This document shows, in pieces, positions 16,687 through 25,627 of a stretch of 64,000 nucleotides of DNA. The stretch lies in the NCBI GenBank assembly GCA_035689115.1, contig DASSMA010000035.1, positions 1-64,000 of the forward strand, given 5' to 3'. The notes under the pieces were generated by a model, which did no database searches, was not told where the DNA came from, and was given only the letters and a program-made list of their open reading frames with translations. Position numbers and translations under genes: made by a program. Position 1 is the stretch's first letter. Each line of letters starts with the position of its first letter. Source of the DNA: JAHFUS01 sp035689115. GTDB lineage: Bacteria; Actinomycetota; Acidimicrobiia; Acidimicrobiales; GCA-2861595.

Positions 16687-17922
16687 GCGCCGGCGGGTGT
16701 CGAGCACGTACCGGGCGCCGGCCACCGCCGCGTCGTCGAGGTCGTCGTGGTCCACCAGCAGGAGCACCGCGTCGGCCGCCGCCAGCTCCTCGGCGCTGCA
16801 CTCGGCCCGGCTGGCTCGGGGGTCGAGGCGGTCCTCGGCCACGTGGGGGTCCCAGGCCCGCACGTCGGCGCCCATGGCCAGCAGGCGGTCCACCACCACC
16901 ATCGACGGTGACTCGCGGGCGTCGCTGGTGTTGCGCTTGTAGGCCAGGCCCAGCACCAGCACCCGGGCCCCGTTGACCGCCTGCCGGCGCCGGTTGAGGC
17001 CGGCGACGAGGCGGCGCACGACGTAGTCGGGCATGTGGTCGTTGACGTCGTTGGCCAGCTCCACGAAGCGGAAGCTGTGCCCCAGGCGCTGCCGCACCCG
17101 CCACGACAGGTAGCTCGGGTCGATGGGCAGGCAGTGGCCGCCGACGCCGGGGCCGGGCGTGAAGCGCAGGTAGCCGAACGGCTTGGTGCTGGCGGCGTCG
17201 ATGGCCTCCCACACGTCGATGCCGAGGTCGTGGGCGAACATGGCCAGCTCGTTCACCAGGGCGATGTTGACGTGCCGGAACGTGTTCTCCAGCAGCTTGG
17301 TGAGCTCCGCCTCCTTGGGCGACGACACCGGCACGGTGCGCTCGACGACGGCGTCGTAGAAGCCCTGCACGGCGGCCAGCGAGGCGGCGTCGATCCCCGA
17401 CACCACCTTGGGCGTGTTCACCAGGTTCCACGCCGGGTTCCCGGGGTCGATGCGCTCGGGGCTGTACCCCAGGTGGAACCCCTCCCCCGCCGCCAGGCCC
17501 GAGCCCTCCTCCAGCAGCGGTGCCAGCAGCTCCTCGGTGGTGCCCGGCCAGGTGGTGGACTCGAGGATCACGGTGGCACCTCGCCGCAGGTGGGGGGCGA
17601 GGGCGGCGGCCGCCTCCTCGATGTGCGACAGGTCGGGCGCGCCCTCGCTGAGCGGTGTGGGCACGGAGATCACCGCCACGTCGAAGCCGGCGAGGGCGTC
17701 CTCCGAGGACGTGGGCAGGTAGCGCCCCGTGGCCAGGGCGGCCGCCACCTCGGCGGCCCGGACGTCCTCGACGTAGGACTCGCCGGCGGCCAGGCGCTTG
17801 GCCCGGCGCTCGTCGACCTCGAAGCCCACGACGTCGAAGCCGGCGTCGACGGCCCGCATGGCGAGCGGCAGCCCGACGTAGCCCTGGCCGACGACGACCA
17901 GGCGCCCGGGGGGAGTGGTCAT
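16654..17922 (-). CDS. UDP-sugar 6-dehydrogenase (UDP-GlcNAc/ManNAc type)
   Basis: A 422-residue NAD-dependent dehydrogenase that oxidises C6 of a nucleotide sugar to a carboxylate. The N-terminal GQGYVGLPLA binds NAD. The catalytic cysteine is C264 in GVGGHCLPIDPSY, and VISVPTPL, STTWPGTTEE and GYSPERIDPG are family motifs. The spacing suits the WbpA/WecC group better than UDP-glucose dehydrogenases, though substrates cannot be told apart with certainty. It should feed surface polysaccharide synthesis. It is probably in one operon with the GGDEF gene 28 bases upstream. Confidence 0.82.
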   Translation of the reverse strand: MTTPPGRLVVVGQGYVGLPLAMRAVDAGFDVVGFEVDERRAKRLAAGESYVEDVRAAEVAAALATGRYLPTSSEDALAGFDVAVISVPTPLSEGAPDLSHIEEAAAALAPHLRRGATVILESTTWPGTTEELLAPLLEEGSGLAAGEGFHLGYSPERIDPGNPAWNLVNTPKVVSGIDAASLAAVQGFYDAVVERTVPVSSPKEAELTKLLENTFRHVNIALVNELAMFAHDLGIDVWEAIDAASTKPFGYLRFTPGPGVGGHCLPIDPSYLSWRVRQRLGHSFRFVELANDVNDHMPDYVVRRLVAGLNRRRQAVNGARVLVLGLAYKRNTSDARESPSMVVVDRLLAMGADVRAWDPHVAEDRLDPRASRAECSAEELAAADAVLLLVDHDDLDDAAVAGARYVLDTRRRLAPAANVEHL

Positions 17923-17950
17923 GCCGTCATCATCGCCGCCGCCGCAGCAG

Positions 17951-18826
17951 TCAGCGAGCGCCGCCCGCCTTGCGCCTGGCCTTGTCCTCGAACATCACGT
18001 CGTCGGCCTCGGCCCACGCCTCGGCGATGCCCGTGGTCTCCCGCCGGCAGGCCCCGCCCACCGACGCCGAGACGCCCTCCTCGCCCAGCGCCGTCCGCAG
18101 GCGGTCGACGAGGTGGGCCAGGTCCTGCTCGTCGCAGTTGAGGGCCAGGATGGCGAACTCGTCGCCGCCGGTGCGGGCGACCAGGTCGCTCTCACGGCTG
18201 GTCTGGCGGATGATGCTGGCCACCAGGCGGAGGAGCAGGTCGCCGTGCAGGTGGCCCTGCCCGTCGTTGATGCGCTTCAGGTCGTCGAGGTCGACCACCA
18301 CCACGGCGGCGTCTCCCCCGTAGCGGCGCCGGCGCCGCTCCTCGGCCTCGAGCGCCCGGTCCCAGGCCCGGCGGTTGGCCACGCCGGTGAGGGCGTCGGT
18401 GAGGGCCTCGACCTCCACCTGCTGGGCCTTGACGGTGGCGGCGTCGGCCCGCCGGCTCTGGATGTCGGCCTCCCACTCGGCGCCGGCCACCGCCCCGAGC
18501 AGGGCGGCGAGGCGGCTGGCCCGCGCCGCGGCGACGGCATCGTCGTCGCCGGCGCCGCCGAGGGCGCAGACGAAGCCCACCGTGCTGCCGTCGGGCAGGG
18601 TGAGCGGGAGCCGCAGGTCACGCTCGGTGTCGAGGACCAACCGCTCCCCCACGGCCGCCGTGCGGGCGCCTCCCGCCGTGCAGACGACCACGAGGTCTTC
18701 GCCGTCGACGCGGGCGACGACCCACGTCCGGGAGGGAACCAGTTCGGCGGCGTCGGAAACGACCGTGGCGGCAGCCACGCGAAAGCGCGCGGACAGAAGG
18801 CTGCGCTGGTTCGCGTTCGCGTTCAC
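17951..18826 (-). CDS. Diguanylate cyclase (GGDEF domain)
   Basis: A 291-residue protein with a GAF-like sensor at about 1-115, a coiled linker and a GGDEF domain at about 140-291. The active motif is RTGGDEFAIL, and TDALTGVANRRAW and VVVVDLDDLKRIND precede it, so it should make cyclic di-GMP. GTG 18826 is chosen because an AAAGG-rich ribosome binding site lies just upstream. It sits between lepA and the UDP-sugar dehydrogenase gene, which suggests that cyclic di-GMP here may be linked to polysaccharide production. Confidence 0.82.
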   Translation of the reverse strand: MNANANQRSLLSARFRVAAATVVSDAAELVPSRTWVVARVDGEDLVVVCTAGGARTAAVGERLVLDTERDLRLPLTLPDGSTVGFVCALGGAGDDDAVAAARASRLAALLGAVAGAEWEADIQSRRADAATVKAQQVEVEALTDALTGVANRRAWDRALEAEERRRRRYGGDAAVVVVDLDDLKRINDGQGHLHGDLLLRLVASIIRQTSRESDLVARTGGDEFAILALNCDEQDLAHLVDRLRTALGEEGVSASVGGACRRETTGIAEAWAEADDVMFEDKARRKAGGAR

Positions 18827-18939
18827 ACCCGCCTTTCTTTCCCCCAGCACAAGGGTACGGGAAGTCGACCCGCCGGAAAAGGGTGGTGGCACCCCAATTC
18901 GTGGGAAATCATAGGGGGGTTTTGGCTCTTTGAGGGATT

Positions 18940-20745
18940 TCAGTCGCTGTCCAGCCGGAGGGCCGAGACGAACGCTTCCTGGGGGACTTCCACCCGCCCG
19001 ATGTTCTTCATCCGCCGCTTGCCCTCCTTCTGGCGCTCGAGGAGCTTGCGCTTGCGGGTGATGTCGCCCCCGTAGCACTTGGCCAGCACGTCCTTGCGCT
19101 TGGCCTTGACCGTCTGGCGGGCGATGAAGCGGCCCCCGATGGCGGCCTGGATGGGCACGTCGAACAGCTGCCGGGGGATGAGCTCCCGCAGCTTCTCGCA
19201 CATCTTGCGGCCGTATTCCTGGGCCTTGGAGCGGTGGGTGATGGTGGAGAAGGCGTCCACCGGCACGCCGTTGAGGAGGATGTCGATCTTCACCAGGTCG
19301 GACGTCTCGTAGCCGGCCGGGTCGTAGTCGAGGCTGGCATAGCCCTTGGTGCGGCTCTTCAGCTGGTCGAAGAAGTCGACCACGACCTCGGCCAACGGGA
19401 CCCGGTACACCAGCTCCAGCCGCTCGGGCGAGAGGTACTCCATCTTCACCATCTCGCCCCGGCGGGTCTGGCACAGGTCCATGATCGTGCCCGTGTACTC
19501 GGTGGGCAGCAGGACCGTGGTGGTGAGGAACGGCTCCTCGATCGACTCCAGCTTGTTGGCCGGCGGCATGTCGCTCGGGTTGTCCACCTCCACCACCGAC
19601 CCGTCGGTGAGGTGGGCCATGTAGGCCACGCTCGGCGCGGTGGCGATGAGCGACAGGTCGAACTCCCGCTCCAGCCGCTCCCGCACGATCTCCATGTGGA
19701 GCAGGCCGAGGAACCCGCAGCGGAAGCCGAAGCCGAGCGCCCCCGAGGTCTCGGGCTCGTAGGTGAAGCTGGAATCGTTGAGCCGCAGCTTCTCCAGGGC
19801 GTCGCGCAGGTCGGCGAAGTCGTCGCCCTCCACCGGGAACAGCCCGCAGAACACCATGGGCTTGGGGTCGCGGTAGCCGGGCAGCGGCTCGGTGGCGCCG
19901 CCGTGGCCGGTGACGGTGACCGTCTCGCCGGAGCGGGCCTCTCCCACGTCCTTGATGCCGGCGATGAGGTACCCGACCTCGCCGGGGCCGATGGAGGCGA
20001 CGGGCGTGCTGGCCGGCGCGCGGATGCCGATCTCCTCCACGTCGTGCACGGCGCCGGCCTGCATGAACCGGAGCCGGGCGCCGGCGTGCAGGGTGCCGTC
20101 GAACACCCGCACGGCGCTCACCACGCCGCGGTACTGGTCGTAGGAGGAGTCGAAGATGAGGCCCCGCAGCGGGTCGTCGGGGTCGCCGGTGGGCGGCGGG
20201 ATGCGCTCCACCACGGCGTCGAGCAGCTCGGGCACGCCGGCGCCCGTCTTGGCGGAGATGTGGAGGATGGAGGGCGCCGGGATGCCGAGCACCTTCTCGA
20301 TCTCGGCCGCGTAGCGCTCGGGGTCGGCGCTCGGCAGGTCGATCTTGTTGAGGGCGGCGACGATCTCCAGGTCGTGCTCGAGGGCCAGGTAGCAGTTGGC
20401 CAGCGTCTGGGCCTCGATCCCCTGGGCGGCGTCGACCAGCAGGACCACGCCCTCGCAGGCGGCCAGGCTGCGGCTCACCTCGTAGCCGAAGTCCACGTGC
20501 CCGGGCGTGTCGATCAGGTGCAGGACGTGGTCCCGCCAGGTGACCCGCACGTTCTGGGCCTTGATCGTGATGCCCCGCTCCCGCTCCAGGTCCATGGAGT
20601 CGAGGTACTGCTCGCGCATCTCCCGGGGGTCGACGGCGTTGGTGGCCTCCAGGATGCGGTCGGACAGCGTGGACTTGCCGTGGTCCACGTGGGCCACGAT
20701 GCAGAAGTTCCGGAAGCGGTCCAGCGCGGGCATGGGAACTGCCAT
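18940..20745 (-). CDS. lepA: Elongation factor 4 (LepA), ribosomal back-translocase
   Basis: A GTPase of about 601 residues with all LepA landmarks: AHVDHGKSTLSDR (G1), ERERGITIKAQ (switch), DTPGHVDFGYEV (G3), NKIDLP (G4), and the C-terminal KCYGGDITRKRKLLERQKEGKRRMK segment unique to LepA. It binds ribosomes and helps resolve stalled or mis-translocated states. ATG 20745 is used; an in-frame start at 20766 is also possible. The gene is upstream of the GGDEF gene and divergent from the subtilase gene. Confidence 0.95.
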   Translation of the reverse strand: MAVPMPALDRFRNFCIVAHVDHGKSTLSDRILEATNAVDPREMREQYLDSMDLERERGITIKAQNVRVTWRDHVLHLIDTPGHVDFGYEVSRSLAACEGVVLLVDAAQGIEAQTLANCYLALEHDLEIVAALNKIDLPSADPERYAAEIEKVLGIPAPSILHISAKTGAGVPELLDAVVERIPPPTGDPDDPLRGLIFDSSYDQYRGVVSAVRVFDGTLHAGARLRFMQAGAVHDVEEIGIRAPASTPVASIGPGEVGYLIAGIKDVGEARSGETVTVTGHGGATEPLPGYRDPKPMVFCGLFPVEGDDFADLRDALEKLRLNDSSFTYEPETSGALGFGFRCGFLGLLHMEIVRERLEREFDLSLIATAPSVAYMAHLTDGSVVEVDNPSDMPPANKLESIEEPFLTTTVLLPTEYTGTIMDLCQTRRGEMVKMEYLSPERLELVYRVPLAEVVVDFFDQLKSRTKGYASLDYDPAGYETSDLVKIDILLNGVPVDAFSTITHRSKAQEYGRKMCEKLRELIPRQLFDVPIQAAIGGRFIARQTVKAKRKDVLAKCYGGDITRKRKLLERQKEGKRRMKNIGRVEVPQEAFVSALRLDSD

Positions 20746-20766
20746 CGTACGGGCCACCGGGGCCAT

Positions 20767-21016
20767 GGCCGGGCCGGGCTAGGCCACGCGCGGTGACCGC
20801 CGCGCCCACACCCACCGTGGTGGAATCGCGCCCCCGACCGCGTGCGTGCCGCCACGGAGCGGGCCGGTCGAGTAGCGCCCTCCGTGGGGGTGCCCACACC
20901 TGCGGTGGTGCCTGACCAGACCAGGATGACTCATCCGGGCTATGGCGTCGGAGCGCCCGAGGGCCGATAGTGCCGAAGGGGTGCGGTCCCGACACGGCGA
21001 CACGGGAGGGTGGGCG
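20767..21016. other. Divergent intergenic region, lepA/subtilase
   Basis: A 250-base gap. It contains several G/C-rich short inverted repeats but no clear sigma-type promoter. GGGAGGGTGGGCG directly before 21017 is the ribosome binding site of the subtilase. No gene is seen. Confidence 0.5.
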
Positions 21017-22681
21017 ATGACGTTCTCCACACGGGTGGGCAAGGCCGCGGTGGTCTTCGGGGTGGCGGCCGCGCTGATGGCCGCCACCGCCTGCCGGGCA
21101 CCCGCCGGGCACGCCGGTTCCGTCCCGCAGGTGCACGACGAGGTCCTCGCCCGGGTGGTCGTCCAGGCCCGCGGCGCCGCCCCCCGGGCGGTGGAAGCCG
21201 TCGAGCAGGCCGGGGGTCACGTCACCCGCCCGCTGCCGCTGGTGGACGGCGTCGCCGCCGAGGTGCCGGCCGCCGCCCTGCCGGCGCTGGCCGCCACGCC
21301 GGGCCTGATCGTCACCCCCGACGCCAGCGTCAAGGTGCAGGGCACGGTCGCCGGCGGGGCCACGGGCACCTCCGCCTACCGCAAGGTGACCGGCGCCGAC
21401 CAACTGGCGGCCGACGGCTACGACGGCACCGGGGTCACCGTCGCCCTGGTCGACACCGGCATCGCCGCCGTGCCCGACCTGGCCGGCAAGGTGCTCCCGG
21501 TGCGGGACGACCTCACCGGCGCGGTGAAGCCGTGCGTGAACCTGTCGGGCGAGCGCGACTGCTCCGACTCCTACGGGCACGGCACGTTCATGGCCGGCAT
21601 CATCGCCGGCAGCGGCGCCGCCTCCGGCGGGCAGTACCAGGGCATGGCCCCCGGCGCCCGCCTGGTGTCGGTGAAGATCGCCGGCCGGGACGGCTCGGCC
21701 GACGTGTCGAACGTGCTGGCCGCCATCCAGTGGGTCGTGTCGTTCAAGGACACCTACGGCATCCGGGTGCTGAACCTCTCGCTCGGCACCGACTCCACGC
21801 AGAGCTACCGGGTCGACCCGCTCAACTACGCGGTGGAGCGGGCGTGGGCGGCCGGCATCGCCGTGGTGGTGGCCGCCGCCAACCGCGGCCCCGGCCCCGG
21901 CACCATCTCCAAGCCGGGCGACGACCCGTGGGTCATCACCGTGGGCGCCGTCGACGACCGGGGCACGCCGGGCCTGGGCGACGACGAGGTGCCCGACTTC
22001 ACCTCCCGCGGCCCGACGGCGTCGGACGGCCTGGCCAAGCCCGACCTGGCCGCGCCGGGCGCCCACGTGGTGTCGCTGGAGGCGCCCGGCAGCTCGATCG
22101 CCACCAACGTCCCGACGGCGATGACCAACGGGTACCGCAAGGGCAGCGGCACCTCCATGGCGGCGGCGGTGATGTCGGGAGCCTCCGCGCTGCTCATCGG
22201 TGCCGACCCGGAGCTCACGCCCGACCGGCTGAAGTTCGCCCTCACCGCCACCGCCCGCGACGGCGTCGACCCGGACGTGAACACCGTGGGCGCCGGCGTG
22301 GTGAGCGCCTCCCTGGCCCGCACCGCCCCCGACGGCCTGGCCAACCAGGGCCTCGACCGTTCCAACGGCATGGGCAGCCTGGACGCCAGCCGGGGCTCGG
22401 TGCGGGTGAGCACCCAGGGCCTGCTCGGCACCGTGCTCACCGGCGGCCAGACCGCCCAGCTGCTGCTGTGGGACCCGATCGGGTTCGCCACCGGCTCGTG
22501 GTCAACTCCCTCCTGGTACCTGTCGACCTGGTACCTGAACGGCTGGTACGCCGTGCAATGGAGCGGCTCCAAGTGGCAGGGATCGAAATGGCAGGGCTCG
22601 AAGTGGCAGGGCCAGAGCAACCCGACGAGCACCTACGGGTCGAAGTGGCAGGGGTCGGACTGGTACGGGGCGTGGGAGTAG
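21017..22681 (+). CDS. Subtilisin-like serine protease (S8) with Trp-rich C-terminal repeats
   Basis: A 554-residue secreted protease. A signal with possible lipobox ATAC (C26) is followed by a propeptide-like region and the S8 catalytic domain: Asp146 in ALVDTGIA, His188 in SYGHGTFMAG, Asn289 in AAANRGPG and Ser380 in SGTSMAAAV, all in the expected order. After residue 500 the protein becomes Trp/Ser/Gly-rich, with GSKWQ repeated in tandem and an end of DWYGAWE. The Trp repeats probably bind the cell surface or a polymer. It overlaps the next gene by 10 bases. Confidence 0.85.
   Translation: MTFSTRVGKAAVVFGVAAALMAATACRAPAGHAGSVPQVHDEVLARVVVQARGAAPRAVEAVEQAGGHVTRPLPLVDGVAAEVPAAALPALAATPGLIVTPDASVKVQGTVAGGATGTSAYRKVTGADQLAADGYDGTGVTVALVDTGIAAVPDLAGKVLPVRDDLTGAVKPCVNLSGERDCSDSYGHGTFMAGIIAGSGAASGGQYQGMAPGARLVSVKIAGRDGSADVSNVLAAIQWVVSFKDTYGIRVLNLSLGTDSTQSYRVDPLNYAVERAWAAGIAVVVAAANRGPGPGTISKPGDDPWVITVGAVDDRGTPGLGDDEVPDFTSRGPTASDGLAKPDLAAPGAHVVSLEAPGSSIATNVPTAMTNGYRKGSGTSMAAAVMSGASALLIGADPELTPDRLKFALTATARDGVDPDVNTVGAGVVSASLARTAPDGLANQGLDRSNGMGSLDASRGSVRVSTQGLLGTVLTGGQTAQLLLWDPIGFATGSWSTPSWYLSTWYLNGWYAVQWSGSKWQGSKWQGSKWQGQSNPTSTYGSKWQGSDWYGAWE
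22565..22660 (+). repeat. 15-bp coding tandem repeat (GSKWQ)
   Basis: Three near-identical 15-base units in tandem encode GSKWQ. A fourth GSKWQ and a variant GSDWY follow after a short NPTSTY insert. They form the C-terminal tail of the subtilase. Confidence 0.8.
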
Positions 22682-25194
22682 GCGCACCGGACAGCGTCCC
22701 CGGCTCCGTCCGCTGGCTGACGGCCGTCCTGGCCGTCGCCGGCGTGGCGGCCGGTACCGCAGCCGGCGCGGTAGCGCGCCCCGGGGTCCACACGGGGCTG
22801 CCCCCGGCTGCCGTCGCCGTCCTCCTCGCCGCCCTTACGGCGGCTGCCTTCCTCCAGCTGCGCTTCTCCTTCCGGGGTCACTACGAGGCGGTCGACCTGT
22901 TCGACGCCGTGCTGGCACCCGTGGTGTTCGCCCTCCCGGGGATGGCCGCCGTGGTGCTGGCGGCCACCGCCATGGGCCTCTCCGAGGCCGTCCACCGGAC
23001 CAAGCCGGTGAAGCTGTGCTTCAACATGGCCCAGTGGGCGGCGGCGGCCGGCGCCGGCAGCCTCGTGTACGCCCGGCTCGCTCGCGGAGACGGCGCCACG
23101 GCCGGGAACCTGGCGGCCGTCGGGCTCGCCATGGCGGCCGTGGCGCTCGTCAACCACCTCGCCATGGTGGGGGTCTTCAGCCTGGTGACCGGCAGCCCTG
23201 TCCGCTCGCTCCTCGGCAACCTGGGCGAGCTGGTGCGGCTGGGGTGGCTGCTGGGAGGGGCCGTCAACCTCGCCTTCGGCTACCTGCTGGTGGCCGCCCT
23301 GGCCACCGGGGCCTGGACCACGGTCCTGTTCTTCGTCCCTCTCGGCCTCCTGCACTGGGGCAACCGGGGGTACGCCGAGGCGCGGGCCGACCGGGCCCGG
23401 CTGGCCGGGCTGCAGCGGGCGACCCACGCCCTGGTCGGGCCCATCGATCCCCGCGACGCCATCGCCGAGTTCCTCGCCGAGGTCCGCCAGTGCTTCGCCG
23501 TCGAGGTGGTCGAACTGGTGCTGCCCGAGGCGGACGGCCACGTGGTGCAGCGCCTGGGCGAGGCGGAGGCGGCCGGGATCCGGACGTGGCCCCTGCCGGT
23601 GGGCCGCCCGTCCCTGGCCGTCGACCTGCTGGACGCGCCCAGCGCGGTGCGGATCGGCAGCCGCTACGGCGAGCCCGCCCTGCGGGAGCAGCTCCGAGCC
23701 GAGGGCTGGCGAGACTGCCTGGCCGCCCCCCTCCTCCTCGAGCGCGGTCGCCGGGGCGTGCTGTGCGTCTACAACCGGACCGGGCTCGAGGGGTTCGAGA
23801 CCGGCGAGCTGGCCGTCCTCGAGGCCCTGGCCAGGGAGCTGGCGGGGGCGCTGGAGAAGGCCGACCTGGTCGAAGAGGTCCTCCACCAGGCGCTGCACGA
23901 CTCGCTGACCGGCCTCCCCAACCGCACCCTGTTCCACCAGCGGGTGCAGCGGGCGGTGGCCAGCGAGGAGGGACGGGTGGCGGTGATGCTCATCGACCTC
24001 AACCGCTTCAAGGAGGTCAACGACACGCTGGGCCACCACAACGGGGACCTGCTCCTCCAGGACTTCAGCCGCCGGGTCCGCCACTGCGTGCGGCCCACCG
24101 ACACCGTGGCCCGGCTGGGCGGCGACGAGTTCGCCATCGTCATCCCCCGGGTCGCCGGCAACGACGGCGCCGAGCGGGTGGCGGCCCGCGTGCTTCGGGC
24201 CCTGGAGCAGCCGTTCTTCCTCCACGACCTGGCCCTCGACGTCGACGCCGCCATCGGCATCGCCCTCCACCCCGACCACGGCACCGACGCCGCCACCCTG
24301 CTGCAGCGGGCCGACGTGGCGATGTACTCCGCCAAGGCCACCGGGCGGGGCTACGAGGTGTACGACGCCGGCAGCGACCGCTACAGCCCCCGGCGGCTGG
24401 CCCTCGTGGGCGAGCTGCGGAGCGCGGCGGCGGGCGGGCAGATGCGCCTCCACTACCAGCCCAAGCTCGACGTGCGCTCCGGCCGGGTCACCGGCGTCGA
24501 AGCCCTCCTGCGCTGGGAGCACCCGATCCACGGCATGGTGCCGCCCGACGAGTTCATCCCCATCGCCGAGCAGACGGGCAGCATCCGCGCCCTCACCACC
24601 TTCGTGCTGGAGGAGGCGCTGGCCCAGATCACGGACTGGCGGGGCCAGGGGCTCGACCTCGACGTGGCCGTGAACCTGTCGGTGCGCAGCCTGCTCGACA
24701 CCGAGCTGCCGGACGAGATCGGGCGCCACCTCGAGGATGCCGGCGTCCACCCGTCGCGGCTGATCCTGGAGCTCACCGAGTCGAGCGTGATGACCGACCC
24801 GGCCCGCACCGGCGACGTGCTCGACCGCCTGCACGCCCTCGGCGTGCGGCTGTCGATCGACGACTACGGCACCGGCTACTCGTCGCTGTCCTACCTGCGC
24901 CGCCTGCCGGTGCACGAGATGAAGATCGACAAGTCCTTCGTGCGCACCCTCGGCGCCGAGCGCCACGACGACGTCATCGTGCGCTCAACCGTCGACCTGG
25001 GCCACAACCTCGGGCTCCAGGTGGTGGCCGAGGGCGTGGAGGATGAAGCCAGCTGGGCCCGCCTGGCCGCCCTCGGCTGCGACTCGGCCCAGGGCTACTG
25101 GCTCAGCCGGCCCGTCCCGGCCGACGCCGTGGCCGCCCAGGTGGCCCGCCTGCATGACCAGCTGGTGTCGTCGCCGGCGGCCGGGCGCTGCTAG
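22672..25194 (+). CDS. Membrane GGDEF-EAL cyclic-di-GMP protein
   Basis: An 840-residue protein. About 220 N-terminal residues form several hydrophobic helices (a MASE-like sensor region), then comes a GAF-like domain (about 235-390), a GGDEF domain (DSLTGLPNRTLF, RLGGDEFAIV) and an EAL domain (VEALLRWEHP, NLSVRSL, ELTESSVM, IDDYGTGYSSLSYL, EGVED). Both output motifs are intact, so it could make or break cyclic di-GMP, or switch. The start is GTG 22672, overlapping the subtilase stop by 10 bases; an ATG further in cannot be excluded. A link with subtilase export is inferred only from the overlap. Confidence 0.85.
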   Translation: MGVGAPDSVPGSVRWLTAVLAVAGVAAGTAAGAVARPGVHTGLPPAAVAVLLAALTAAAFLQLRFSFRGHYEAVDLFDAVLAPVVFALPGMAAVVLAATAMGLSEAVHRTKPVKLCFNMAQWAAAAGAGSLVYARLARGDGATAGNLAAVGLAMAAVALVNHLAMVGVFSLVTGSPVRSLLGNLGELVRLGWLLGGAVNLAFGYLLVAALATGAWTTVLFFVPLGLLHWGNRGYAEARADRARLAGLQRATHALVGPIDPRDAIAEFLAEVRQCFAVEVVELVLPEADGHVVQRLGEAEAAGIRTWPLPVGRPSLAVDLLDAPSAVRIGSRYGEPALREQLRAEGWRDCLAAPLLLERGRRGVLCVYNRTGLEGFETGELAVLEALARELAGALEKADLVEEVLHQALHDSLTGLPNRTLFHQRVQRAVASEEGRVAVMLIDLNRFKEVNDTLGHHNGDLLLQDFSRRVRHCVRPTDTVARLGGDEFAIVIPRVAGNDGAERVAARVLRALEQPFFLHDLALDVDAAIGIALHPDHGTDAATLLQRADVAMYSAKATGRGYEVYDAGSDRYSPRRLALVGELRSAAAGGQMRLHYQPKLDVRSGRVTGVEALLRWEHPIHGMVPPDEFIPIAEQTGSIRALTTFVLEEALAQITDWRGQGLDLDVAVNLSVRSLLDTELPDEIGRHLEDAGVHPSRLILELTESSVMTDPARTGDVLDRLHALGVRLSIDDYGTGYSSLSYLRRLPVHEMKIDKSFVRTLGAERHDDVIVRSTVDLGHNLGLQVVAEGVEDEASWARLAALGCDSAQGYWLSRPVPADAVAAQVARLHDQLVSSPAAGRC

Positions 25195-25206
25195 CCTGGC
25201 TCCCCC

Positions 25207-25476
25207 GTGGCGAACATCAAGTCCCAGATCAAGCGCAACCTCCAGAACGAGCGCCGGCGCCTGCGCAACAAGGCCGCCCGCGCCGAGGTGAAGACGCGCA
25301 TCAAGACCGCCGTCGCCACCGCCGAGGGCGGCGCCGACACGGCCGCCGAGGCCCTGCGCGTGGCCGTGAAGCGCCTCGACAAGGCGGCCGCCAAGGGCAT
25401 CATCCACAAGAACCAGGCGTCGAACCGCAAGGCCCGCCTGATGCGCCGCCTCAACAAGCTCAACGCCGGCGCCTGA
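25207..25476 (+). CDS. rpsT: 30S ribosomal protein S20
   Basis: An 89-residue, very basic helical protein starting MANIKSQIKRNLQNERRR (GTG start), with AAAKGIIHKNQASNRKARLMRRLNKL at the end, both typical of bS20. S20 binds 16S rRNA early in 30S assembly. It ends ahead of the convergent holA gene, with a hairpin between them. Neighbours fit the actinobacterial order lepA, rpsT, holA, comEC, comEA. Confidence 0.96.
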   Translation: MANIKSQIKRNLQNERRRLRNKAARAEVKTRIKTAVATAEGGADTAAEALRVAVKRLDKAAAKGIIHKNQASNRKARLMRRLNKLNAGA

Positions 25477-25510
25477 CCCCGGCGCCTCGCCGGCCGCCGC
25501 GAGGATCCGC

Positions 25511-25538
25511 CGGATGTGATCGTTTCCGTTCACATCCG
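25511..25538. terminator. Bidirectional hairpin terminator, rpsT/holA
   Basis: CGGATGTGA pairs perfectly with TCACATCCG around a 10-base loop, between the convergent ends of rpsT and holA. There is no T-run, which is usual in high-GC actinobacteria. Confidence 0.6.
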
Positions 25539-25627
25539 CCTTCGCCAGGCACCGGCCGGCCGGCGTGGAGGCGGATGAGCCCGGATTCCGGAGGCATCGA
25601 CTTCGGGGGGCCGAGGCCCGGTGTGGG

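Noticed and set aside
17951..22066. Very long antisense reading frame upstream of the GGDEF gene
   Set aside because: It crosses lepA and the subtilase in a non-coding frame with low-complexity Arg/Gly/Pro translation, a usual artefact of high GC.
22565..22660. CRISPR-like short repeats
   Set aside because: The units are contiguous 15-base coding repeats without spacers, inside a protease gene.
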